This document shows, piece after piece, positions 1 to 5,421 of a stretch of 5,670 nucleotides of DNA. Each line of letters opens with the position of its first letter. The first letter of the stretch is position 1. The notes beneath the pieces were generated by a model. That model saw nothing but the letters and a program-made list of their open reading frames with translations. It did no database searches and had not been told where the DNA came from. The translations under genes and the position numbers were made by a program. The DNA comes from Promethearchaeota archaeon (GTDB lineage: Archaea; Asgardarchaeota; Lokiarchaeia; Sigynarchaeales; SOKP01), in NCBI GenBank assembly GCA_016839655.1, contig JAEOTW010000244.1, positions 1 to 5,670 of the forward strand, in the 5' to 3' direction.

Positions 1-1
1 A

Positions 2-121
2 TTAGCTAAAAAGAATAATCTTTTTGGTTATCTTGAATGTTCCGCGAAAAGTGGAGAAAATGTGGAAGAAATATTTCAAGAAATAAGCCGTTTAATGATG
101 ATCAAAGCTGGAGTTTTATAA
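2..121 (+). CDS. Ras/Rab-type small GTPase, C-terminal fragment (cut by window edge)
   Basis: Thirty-nine residues are visible before a TAA stop; the start lies outside the window. The fragment reads L-E-C-S-A-K-S-G-E-N-V-E-E-I-F at residues 11-25, which is the G5 guanine-base-recognition box (E-x-S-A-K) of Ras/Rab/Arf-like GTPases followed by the usual start of the last helix. P-loop, switch and N-K-x-D boxes would lie upstream and cannot be checked. The protein ends I-K-A-G-V-L, so there is no C-terminal cysteine for prenylation, unlike most eukaryotic Ras/Rab proteins. Stand-alone Ras-family GTPases of this kind are abundant in Asgard archaea, which is one basis for the organism guess. A bacterial MglA- or Rup-type GTPase is the alternative. 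The gene faces the HAD phosphatase gene with 19 bases between the two stops. Confidence 0.85.
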   Translation, partial: LAKKNNLFGYLECSAKSGENVEEIFQEISRLMMIKAGVL

Positions 122-140
122 CGGCAAATTAACTTCTCTA

Positions 141-1001
141 TTACTTAAAAATCTCATCTAAATCTTCAATTACCATATCTGGGATTAAATTTTTATCAAC
201 ATCCTGAGATCTCTTAGAATTAGCTTTTAAATGTTCAATCATTTCCATAGTAGTGACTCCTGTTAAAACAGCTACAGTTTTTATACCTGCCCGATTACCT
301 GCTAGAATATCCGTATTCAAGCGATCTCCAAAAATGCATGTCTTATTAGCGGAAATTTTGGTATCATTCAATATCAAGTCAATTCCAAATGGTTCAGGTT
401 TACCAAAAATCCTTATTGGCTCTTTACCCGTACATGTTATTAGAGCATTCACCATTACACCGGCTCCAGGCTTAAGACCACGAGCAACAGGTAATGTTGA
501 ATCTGCATTTGTTGCATAAAATTGAGCATTGCCTTCTAAAATACATTTTTGAGCTACCGCTAATTTTTGATATTCAAAATCTCTATCTAGCCCTACAATG
601 ACGAAATCAACATCATCATAATTAGAAATTTGTTCTATTACATTATGTCCTTGAGCTTTTAGTTCTACTTTTAATCCAATTTCTCCAATCACATATATAT
701 TAGCCTTCTTCTTTAAATTTGTAATTTCGGCAGAAGTTATTGAGGCACTTGTATAAAAATCAGACACATCACTATCGATATTAAAATTCTTCAATCTTTC
801 AACATATGTTTTTCTAGTTGCTGTGGAATTATTAGAATTGTAAACCACTTTAATATTATGTTCCTTTAATTCACTGATTATGTCATCGGTATTTGGGATT
901 AATGAATCTCCACGATAAATTACACCATCTAAATCAAAAATAGCCAATTTTAAATCATTCAGTTCATCAATAAGTGCTCGCATTTTTAAAGTTAAAACCA
1001 T
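141..1001 (-). CDS. HAD-superfamily subclass IIA phosphatase (NagD / phosphoglycolate phosphatase-like)
   Basis: A cytosolic 286-residue haloacid-dehalogenase-fold phosphatase of the C2-cap subclass IIA, normal length for the family. Motif I is F-D-L-D-G-V-I-Y (nucleophile D23, acid/base D25). Motif II is N-S-N-N-S-T around S56, where relatives have T-N-N-S-T. A cap segment with A-T-N-A-D at 163-167 and G-L-K-P-G-A-G at 175-181 follows. The motif III lysine is K201 in G-K-P-E-P, and motif IV is G-D-R-L-N-T-D-I with D226 and D231. All catalytic residues are present, so it should be an active Mg-dependent phosphomonoesterase. Relatives act on 2-phosphoglycolate, glycerol phosphate, nucleotides or p-nitrophenyl phosphate, and the sequence does not decide between them. 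The ATG at 1001 overlaps the end of the upstream lipid kinase gene by 10 bases. An in-frame ATG at 983 (M7) is an equally acceptable start and would remove the overlap. Either way it is probably co-transcribed and translationally coupled with that gene. Confidence 0.9.
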   Translation of the reverse strand: MVLTLKMRALIDELNDLKLAIFDLDGVIYRGDSLIPNTDDIISELKEHNIKVVYNSNNSTATRKTYVERLKNFNIDSDVSDFYTSASITSAEITNLKKKANIYVIGEIGLKVELKAQGHNVIEQISNYDDVDFVIVGLDRDFEYQKLAVAQKCILEGNAQFYATNADSTLPVARGLKPGAGVMVNALITCTGKEPIRIFGKPEPFGIDLILNDTKISANKTCIFGDRLNTDILAGNRAGIKTVAVLTGVTTMEMIEHLKANSKRSQDVDKNLIPDMVIEDLDEIFK

Positions 1002-2140
1002 CCTACTGGCAATCCTAATAAAAAGATAAAAAGCTGAAAACCTACTGGAATAAAAATCGGATTTAAAATATTATCCGCTGTATATACTGGAAAATAATCT
1101 GTTATAAAGAAAATTACTGCTCCAATTATCGCATAAACAGGACCTACAATAATTAATCCAATTAAATATGCTACTAGTGTTCCTGCTAGAAAACCTTCCA
1201 CTGATTTAATGTCTTTGCTCAATACTTCTACTTTACGCTTTCCAAACCTTTTACCTACTAAAGCAGCAGCAGCATCCGAAAGACACGCTATAAGTATCCC
1301 TGCAAAAAATGCTAAAATATGGATTATCCCCGTCATAACGAGCATGAAAGAAAATATAAATCCCGTAATTATGTAAATCTGTGGGCCTGTAGCATTCATT
1401 TCTTTTTTTCTTAACATTGATCGAGTTAAAAAATTGAAAACTGAATATTCTGGACTCCAAATAATTCTAATGATATCCGGGATTATTGCAAAAATTAGTG
1501 CACCAATCAAAGCCATCATGAAGACACAAGTAACTGCTTGAGGATCTCCAAAACTAAACGGAAACTGAGAAATTGGACCCCACATTAATTCATATACAGG
1601 TTGAATTTGATTAATAAAAATAATTACACTATCACTTACTATAAGGGCAACTGGAAAAAGAAGATTAAAAAAACCAAAATAAGCTAAAACAAGCAGTAAT
1701 CCCATTAAATGAAAACTTTTTCTTATCATCTCCATTTTAAAATTGATATCTTCTCTATAAGGGTTTTCTTTTGTCATTCTATCAATATATCTTCTTAAAA
1801 TTGAACTTTTTTCTCTTATTACGACAGGGTCTTCTTTTTCAAGTTCCATTTTCCTTATATCTCTTTTAATTATCCCAAAAAAACCGAAACTGAAAACCAA
1901 TATAATTCCTATCCACCACACCATAAAACCATTGTATGGAAAAGGGAAAAATCTCCAAATAGAATTATAATATCCAAAAATTAAAAAACAAAAACCACAT
2001 ATCATAGTTGAAACTCCACCATATCTATTTTTCGCTTTAAAGCCCTTTCGACCAATATAGAACATCAAAAACATAAGGGCAAAAAATGCAAGGGATAAAG
2101 CTAAATTATAAAGATTATCGACGACTTCCCAGTAGCTCAT
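992..2140 (-). CDS. Dolichol/phytol kinase-type integral membrane protein (SEC59, COG0170 family)
   Basis: A 382-residue polytopic membrane protein. Hydrophobic segments lie near residues 8-30, 44-60, 72-92, 145-176, 203-222, 254-288 and 317-380, with a charged cytosolic-type stretch at 93-140. Family motifs are R140-K141-S-F-H144 before the core, S-D289-A-A-A-A-L-V-G-K-R-F-G-K (288-301), K-S-V-E-G (312-316) and D356-N357 followed by P-I-F-I-P. These match CTP-dependent polyprenol kinases (dolichol kinase Sec59, phytol kinase VTE5) and related cytidylyltransferases. Expected reaction: phosphate transfer from CTP to a polyprenol alcohol in the membrane, serving glycan-carrier or prenyl-lipid salvage. 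Substrate is inferred only; CDP-archaeol synthase belongs to a related fold but has different motifs. Bacterial and archaeal members are often only about 200 residues, so the N-terminal ~135 residues are an extra membrane region. It is the first gene of a minus-strand pair with the HAD phosphatase. The start ATG has no Shine-Dalgarno. Confidence 0.82.
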   Translation of the reverse strand: MSYWEVVDNLYNLALSLAFFALMFLMFYIGRKGFKAKNRYGGVSTMICGFCFLIFGYYNSIWRFFPFPYNGFMVWWIGIILVFSFGFFGIIKRDIRKMELEKEDPVVIREKSSILRRYIDRMTKENPYREDINFKMEMIRKSFHLMGLLLVLAYFGFFNLLFPVALIVSDSVIIFINQIQPVYELMWGPISQFPFSFGDPQAVTCVFMMALIGALIFAIIPDIIRIIWSPEYSVFNFLTRSMLRKKEMNATGPQIYIITGFIFSFMLVMTGIIHILAFFAGILIACLSDAAAALVGKRFGKRKVEVLSKDIKSVEGFLAGTLVAYLIGLIIVGPVYAIIGAVIFFITDYFPVYTADNILNPIFIPVGFQLFIFLLGLPVGWF

Positions 2141-2221
2141 AATAAATCGTGAAAAGAATTTTATTAATTATTGAAATAATTTATACTCTAATAATTAATT
2201 TCCCTTTAAATTATAAAAAGT
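2141..2221. promoter_or_regulatory. Divergent promoter region between lipid kinase and URO-D-fold genes
   Basis: This 81-base, very AT-rich spacer separates two genes that start back to back. A TATA-like element at 2176-2187 (aataatttatact region) can serve both directions. Read on +, tttata at 2180-2185 would place transcription starts near 2208-2212, about 10-14 bases before the ATG at 2222. Read on -, tataaattat (2185-2176) would place them near 2155, about 15 bases before the ATG at 2140. Neither ATG has a Shine-Dalgarno, which fits short-leader archaeal transcripts. A second TATA-like run at 2211-2216 lies too close to the + start to be its TATA box. Placement rests on spacing only. Confidence 0.4.
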
Positions 2222-3271
2222 ATGTCACCTCATGTAAGTAATTTCCTTAAAGCTTTATCAAAAGAAATTACAACTGAAATTCCACTCTATTGCACTGGAT
2301 ACCCTGAATTTGAGTTTGTTGATAATTATATTACACAATATAATCTTAAACCTAAAAAACCAAACCTAATATTGAATGAGAAAGATTATAGTATTATTGA
2401 ACAAATGGGCTTTGACGCTATATCTTTATGGGATTACCGTCGTGGAAATGGTGGTTATTTTCTGGAAGATCAAAGAAGAGTTGATGGTTGGGGACGTATG
2501 TATAAGGGAAACTGGTATATGTGGGATGGTGTTTTTAAAAATGAAAAAATAATTAATAATTGGGAACATTTAAATCTTCCTTCAGAAGATAACCTTATAG
2601 ATTTAAGAAATTTTTTAGATAGAACTAATTACAATATAGAATTTGTTATCTCCTTACCTGGATTATTCGAAAAAACATGGCAATCAATGGGCTTTAAATT
2701 TTTTGCTAGATGTTTAAGATCTAATGTTGAGTTTGTTGAAAAAGTGGTTTCTTTTTTCGCTGAATATTTGAAAACATTGATTGAAGCACTTCAAAATATT
2801 GGAGTTAAATCATTTCTAATAGCAGATGATATTGGTTATAAAAAAAGAACATTTATCCCAAAGGATTTATGGAGAAATCTGTTTTATGAAGAATATAAAG
2901 CAATAATAGATTTTATCCATAAAAAAAAGAAATATATTATACTTCATTCTGATGGTTATATTTCTGATATGATTGGAACTTTCATAGATCTAGGTTTTGA
3001 TGCAATTCAAAGTCTAGAACCTAGTGCTGGAGTGAATATTCTTAGTCTTTTTAAGAAATATAAGAGCCAGATCTGTTTTATTGGAAATCTAGATATGGGA
3101 CTTCTATCTTTTGGTAGCCCACAAGAAGTAAGAGACTATACTATAAAATTAATTACAAAAGCTAAAGAAAATAATTGCTCTTTAGTAGTTTCGCCATCAC
3201 AACAAATTAATAGAAAATGTGTCCCCAAAAATATTAAGGTAATAATTGAAACGGCTAAAATATTTAAATAA
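2222..3271 (+). CDS. Uroporphyrinogen decarboxylase-fold protein, corrinoid methyltransferase-like (not HemE)
   Basis: A soluble 349-residue TIM-barrel protein of the URO-D/methylcobalamin methyltransferase superfamily (MtaA, CmuA relatives), full length. Recognisable stretches are I-P-L-Y-C-T-G-Y-P near residue 20, M-G-F-D-A-I-S-L-W-D-Y-R at 62-73, A-D-D-I-G-Y-K at 201-207, L-H-S-D-G at 241-245, G-F-D-A-I-Q-S-L-E-P at 258-267, F-I-G-N-L-D at 286-291 and S-P-S-Q-Q-I at 324-329. The N-terminal arginine motif of true HemE (R-x-P-V-W-x-M-R-Q-A-G-R) is absent, so haem synthesis is unlikely. The position where Zn-dependent methyltransferases have H-x-C-G is H242-S-D244-G, which changes the metal site. 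It may act on a methylated compound, perhaps with a corrinoid protein, but no corrinoid protein or partner is encoded nearby. The gene stands alone. The ATG at 2222 is the first possible start because an in-frame TAA lies at 2207-2209. Confidence 0.88.
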   Translation: MSPHVSNFLKALSKEITTEIPLYCTGYPEFEFVDNYITQYNLKPKKPNLILNEKDYSIIEQMGFDAISLWDYRRGNGGYFLEDQRRVDGWGRMYKGNWYMWDGVFKNEKIINNWEHLNLPSEDNLIDLRNFLDRTNYNIEFVISLPGLFEKTWQSMGFKFFARCLRSNVEFVEKVVSFFAEYLKTLIEALQNIGVKSFLIADDIGYKKRTFIPKDLWRNLFYEEYKAIIDFIHKKKKYIILHSDGYISDMIGTFIDLGFDAIQSLEPSAGVNILSLFKKYKSQICFIGNLDMGLLSFGSPQEVRDYTIKLITKAKENNCSLVVSPSQQINRKCVPKNIKVIIETAKIFK

Positions 3272-3292
3272 TAATTTAGATAATTAGTACAA

Positions 3293-3329
3293 ATAAGATT
3301 AAAAAAATAACAGTGCTTAAGAGTCTTAT
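3293..3329 (+). terminator. Weak stem-loop after the URO-D-fold gene, possible transcript end
   Basis: Ataagatt at 3293-3300 can pair with agtcttat at 3322-3329, giving eight pairs including one U-G wobble, across a 21-base loop. It begins 21 bases after the TAA. No strong T-run follows on the + strand, and archaeal termination usually relies on T-runs rather than hairpins. In DNA this AT-rich, such a stem could occur by chance. Confidence 0.2.
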
Positions 3330-3426
3330 CATAGAAATTTTCTAAACTAGATTAATAAGGAAATAATAATATAATTTAATACAAAGTAAGAAATAAAAAA
3401 AAATAAATAAAATTAAAATAAGTTAA

Positions 3427-3480
3427 TTATATCTAATATAGTAAGTAAGATTATATCATAATATTTTGTCAAATTATATC
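3427..3480 (+). repeat. Three direct copies of TTATATC at 23-24 base spacing
   Basis: Exact heptamers TTATATC lie at 3427-3433, 3451-3457 and 3474-3480, with start-to-start distances of 24 and 23 bases. Flanks are similar but not identical (aattatatcta, gattatatcata, aattatatccta). The third copy is where a TATA box is expected for the Roadblock gene. The others could be duplicated promoter elements or operator sites. The heptamer is AT-rich, so chance recurrence in 14% GC DNA is a real alternative. Confidence 0.4.
3471..3480 (+). promoter_or_regulatory. Likely TATA box of the Roadblock gene, leaderless arrangement
   Basis: Aaattatatc is centred about 27 bases before the ATG at 3503. In archaea, TATA boxes sit about 25-27 bases before the transcription start, so the mRNA would begin at or within a base or two of the start codon. 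The bases just before the ATG are an A-run with no Shine-Dalgarno, which agrees with a leaderless transcript. Confidence 0.45.
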
Positions 3481-3502
3481 CTAATTTAAATTACCAAAAA
3501 AA

Positions 3503-3880
3503 ATGATTCCCGTGGAGCCGACTACAGAGAATCTTGACGATATCTTAAAGAAGTTGCTTGCGGCAATTCCAGAAGTAAAAGCTGCCGCAATTGTGTCTGC
3601 TGAAGGTCTACCAATCGCATCTGCTCTTCCTCAAGGAGTAGACGAGACGAGAATTGCCGCTATGACAGCTGCGTTGCTCTCCTTAGCCGAAAGGTCTGTT
3701 ATCGAGATGGAAAAGGGAGAATTTGATCAGCTGTATGTTAAAGGGAGCGATGGGTATTTATTAGTGCTACAAGCTGGTCCCAATGCGGTATTAACTGTTT
3801 CTACAACAAAGGATGTAAGATTGGGATTAATATTTTTAGATTGTAAGCGAACATGTGAAAAAATCGCAAAGTTAATCTAA
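3503..3880 (+). CDS. Roadblock/LC7 (MglB-like) domain protein
   Basis: A single-domain 125-residue cytosolic protein that is almost entirely Roadblock/LC7 fold. It begins with helix L-D-D-I-L-K-K-L-L at 11-19. Then come the strand A-A-A-I-V-S-A-E-G-L-P-I-A-S at 27-40, the long central helix with E48-T-R-I-A-A-M-T-A-A-L-L-S-L-A-E at 48-63, strands with Q76-L-Y-V-K-G-S-D-G-Y-L-L-V-L at 76-89 and A95-V-L-T-V-S at 95-100, and the closing helix after L108-G-L-I. Such proteins dimerise and bind small GTPases (bacterial MglB on MglA; eukaryotic Ragulator subunits on Rag GTPases; dynein light chain). Asgard genomes carry many stand-alone copies. A GTPase partner is inferred. Its GC content is about 42% (160 of 378 bases counted), well above its neighbours, which suggests stronger codon selection and perhaps high expression, or a different origin. 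Its stop overlaps the stop of the facing gene by four bases. Confidence 0.93.
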   Translation: MIPVEPTTENLDDILKKLLAAIPEVKAAAIVSAEGLPIASALPQGVDETRIAAMTAALLSLAERSVIEMEKGEFDQLYVKGSDGYLLVLQAGPNAVLTVSTTKDVRLGLIFLDCKRTCEKIAKLI

Positions 3881-4596
3881 ACTTCTTCTATAATTGTATC
3901 ATTTATCACATCGTAGTATAGATGGATATATGAATGTTTTAACACTTCACATTTCTTCAGCTTCAAAGCCTTGATATTTAATAAATCATCATCAGTCTGA
4001 TGAGCGACACCATCTATTGATGTGGGGGTATTCTTTCCACCAATTAGACAAGGAGCGATTATAATAGAAATATGATCTATCAATTTTTCTCTGAGAAATA
4101 AGGCATTCAATGTTCCCCCTGACTGAATAGATAATCCTTCTATATTATACTCCTTCTTTAGTTTTACAAATAAATCTTCAATATAAATTTCATTTTGATA
4201 AAATATGATATTTAATTCTTTTAAATTCCTTAACTCGAAAGCTGGATGGATTTTGTTGTTTGTTACAATGTAAATAGATTTAAACGAACTAGTTAAGTAA
4301 TTCACACCATTTTTAGTGAGATGCGGTTTACGATCAATAATAATAAGGTTTACATCCTTATGGTCATCCGTTTTTTCCCGTGAATTAACTCCAATTTTCG
4401 CTAATACTTTTCCACTAATTAAAGCGTCTCTTTCAGTCTTAAATAAGAACTCATAATATTGGTAATTCCCTTCTTTAATTCCTTTGATTTTGGGAAAGTC
4501 AATTTCCTGATCTCGTTCATTAAGATCCCCTGTAGATATTTTTCCATCCAAAGATTGCATTAGAAAAAGAGTGGTTTCAGGTCGATTTCTTTCCAT
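3877..4596 (-). CDS. RibD C-terminal / dihydrofolate reductase-fold reductase
   Basis: A soluble 239-residue NADPH-type reductase of the RibD_C family, full length. The N-terminal signature is M-Q-S-L-D-G-K-I-S at 13-21. The central strand and turn are R56-D-A-L-I-S-G-K at 56-63. The C-terminal cofactor region is Q-S-G-G-T-L-N-A-L-F-L-R-E at 158-170, then L-I-D-H-I-S-I-I-I-A-P at 172-182 and L-I-G-G-K-N-T-P at 184-191. Archaeal members with only this domain include the riboflavin-pathway diaminopyrimidine reductase (RIB7/ArfC type), and others are uncharacterised dehydrogenases. The D-x-P-x-L-T element often seen after the central strand in true riboflavin enzymes is not recognisable here, so I keep the general name. 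There is no deaminase domain and no other riboflavin gene in the window. It starts back to back with the cupin gene. A weak gtga lies 8 bases before the start codon on the minus strand. Confidence 0.86.
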   Translation of the reverse strand: MERNRPETTLFLMQSLDGKISTGDLNERDQEIDFPKIKGIKEGNYQYYEFLFKTERDALISGKVLAKIGVNSREKTDDHKDVNLIIIDRKPHLTKNGVNYLTSSFKSIYIVTNNKIHPAFELRNLKELNIIFYQNEIYIEDLFVKLKKEYNIEGLSIQSGGTLNALFLREKLIDHISIIIAPCLIGGKNTPTSIDGVAHQTDDDLLNIKALKLKKCEVLKHSYIHLYYDVINDTIIEEV

Positions 4597-4716
4597 TGAA
4601 TTTTCACTTTTTTATTACTATTAATACAATTTAGTATAGTTAAAGAATTATTAATAAAATTATACTCAGTTGATTTATTAAAAGCTATTAATTAGATTAT
4701 AGTGAGGTTGAATTAT
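4597..4716. promoter_or_regulatory. Divergent promoter region between reductase and cupin genes
   Basis: This AT-rich spacer between two outward-facing genes holds separate TATA-like elements for each direction. On -, actatactaa (4640-4631) would place transcription starts near 4609, about 13 bases before the reductase ATG. On +, aaaattatact (4656-4666) would place starts near 4687, giving a leader of about 30 bases that contains the cupin ribosome binding site. The assignments rest on motif and spacing; no operator-like dyad stands out. Confidence 0.42.
4704..4708 (+). promoter_or_regulatory. Shine-Dalgarno that decides the cupin start
   Basis: Gaggt ends eight bases before the ATG at 4717 and matches the core of a typical archaeal anti-Shine-Dalgarno. 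It favours this ATG over an in-frame GTG at 4702, which would place the motif inside the coding region and add only five residues (M-R-L-N-Y). Confidence 0.6.
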
Positions 4717-5106
4717 ATGGAAACCAAAAAAAGCTCTTATTTTATAAACATTGAAGATGCTCCTAAATTCACGCAAATGGAAGGGTTAGAGACAACAATT
4801 CTTACCGGACTGCATGCTGGGAAAATGACTATGGCGTTAAATACCACATTACCCGGACACACTGTTCCTATACATTCTCATAAGCATGAACAAATTGGCA
4901 TGGTGTATAGGGGACAAGCAAAACTTCGAATTGGAGATGAAGAGAGAATTGTGAGACAAGGAGATTTTTTTTCAATACCTTCAGGAACACTTCATGGAGA
5001 TACTTGTATTGGCGATGAACCTTTTATAATGCTTGATATTTTTTATCCAATTAGGAAAGATTTTTTAGAAAAAATTGAATTAAAAAAATCTGGGGATACT
5101 GAATAA
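4717..5106 (+). CDS. Small single-domain cupin protein
   Basis: A 129-residue cytosolic cupin_2 beta-barrel. Cupin motif 1 is G47-x5-H53-S-H55-K-H57-E58-Q59-x6-G66, and motif 2 is G82-D-F-F-S-I-P88-S-G90-T-L-H93. H53, H55 and H93 are the expected metal ligands. The usual glutamate position holds Q59, with E58 next to it, as in many relatives reading H-x-H-x-H-E-Q. It therefore probably binds a divalent metal. Such small cupins act as dioxygenases, isomerases or small-molecule binders, and the substrate cannot be read from sequence. I chose the ATG at 4717 because of the gaggt motif; the GTG at 4702 is the alternative. The YCII gene begins two bases after its stop, so the two form an operon and their products may act on the same compound. 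Confidence 0.9.
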   Translation: METKKSSYFINIEDAPKFTQMEGLETTILTGLHAGKMTMALNTTLPGHTVPIHSHKHEQIGMVYRGQAKLRIGDEERIVRQGDFFSIPSGTLHGDTCIGDEPFIMLDIFYPIRKDFLEKIELKKSGDTE

Positions 5107-5108
5107 AG

Positions 5109-5420
5109 ATGTCAGATAGACAACATTTTTATGCGATTATAAAACCCTATCGTAAAGATTTTATTACAAATCCTAAAGATGAGGAGGATAAAATCATGTC
5201 TGATCACTTTCATTATTTGAAATCATTATTAAAGCAAAAAAAGCTTTTTTTAGCAGGACCAACATTAATACCAGAAGATCCATTTGGAGTAATAATCCTT
5301 GAAGCGGAAACCGAAGAGGAAGCTAGAAAATTGCTTGAAGATGATCCTTCTATTAAAGCAAAAATTCAAAGAGTCGTAGATTTCAGACCTATTAGGCTAT
5401 CCCTTACGAATAATAAATAA
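5109..5420 (+). CDS. YCII-domain protein (YciI-like)
   Basis: A 103-residue ferredoxin-like alpha/beta protein of the YCII family, typical length. Diagnostic stretches are F-Y-A-I-I-K-P at 7-13, D32-H-F-H-Y-L-K-S-L-L at 32-41, L-F-L-A-G-P-T-L at 46-53, F-G-V-I-I-L-E-A-E-T-E-E-E-A at 59-72 and D78-D79-P80-S at 78-81. A conserved histidine (H33 or H35) and the aspartate of the D-P motif are the residues suspected of catalysis in this family, whose reactions are mostly unknown. The related muconolactone isomerase fold and chlorocatechol-processing members are the better-known relatives. A second ATG at 5196 (M30) exists, but starting there would remove the first beta strand, so 5109 is preferred. 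It is the second gene of an operon with the cupin, two bases after its stop, so translation is likely coupled. Its stop is one base from that of the facing membrane protein gene. Confidence 0.87.
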   Translation: MSDRQHFYAIIKPYRKDFITNPKDEEDKIMSDHFHYLKSLLKQKKLFLAGPTLIPEDPFGVIILEAETEEEARKLLEDDPSIKAKIQRVVDFRPIRLSLTNNK

Positions 5421-5421
5421 C

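Larger units (their letters stand above)
3272..3502. other. Gene-free, extremely AT-rich spacer upstream of the Roadblock gene
   Basis: This 231-base stretch contains 33 G or C bases by my count (about 14%), far below the genes on either side. I see no plausible coding frame, tRNA or box C/D motif pair. Its left part has a weak hairpin (3293-3329) just after the URO-D-fold stop. The middle is A-rich with few landmarks. The right part has three TTATATC copies and the likely TATA box for the Roadblock gene. It presumably holds the end of one transcript and the promoter of the next. Confidence 0.7.

Noticed and set aside
93..102. Atgatgatc as box C of a C/D guide RNA
   Set aside because: It lies inside the GTPase reading frame and no matching box D pair is found at suitable spacing.
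253..519. Open frame of 88 codons on the + strand inside the HAD phosphatase gene
   Set aside because: It lies antisense to conserved HAD motifs III and IV, has no recognisable domain, and is the mirror of codon bias on the other strand.
1251..1460. Open frame of 69 codons on the minus strand inside the lipid kinase gene
   Set aside because: It is a shifted frame within the conserved membrane core of the kinase and has a run of cysteines and aromatics typical of out-of-frame membrane-protein codons.
2222..3271. Annotation as haem-pathway uroporphyrinogen decarboxylase (hemE)
   Set aside because: The N-terminal arginine-rich substrate motif of HemE is missing and the internal H-S-D-G and S-P-S-Q-Q-I stretches match the methyltransferase-like branch.
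3333..3343. Short dyad agaaa-t-tttct as an operator
   Set aside because: Five-base AT-rich arms are expected by chance in this spacer, and it is far from the likely promoter.
3272..3502. Origin of replication or small RNA gene in the AT-rich spacer
   Set aside because: No origin recognition box repeats with G-rich ends, no box C/D or tRNA-like features and only one weak stem were visible.
4702..4716. GTG at 4702 as the cupin start
   Set aside because: The gaggt motif at 4704-4708 is well placed for the ATG at 4717, and the five extra residues are not part of the cupin fold.
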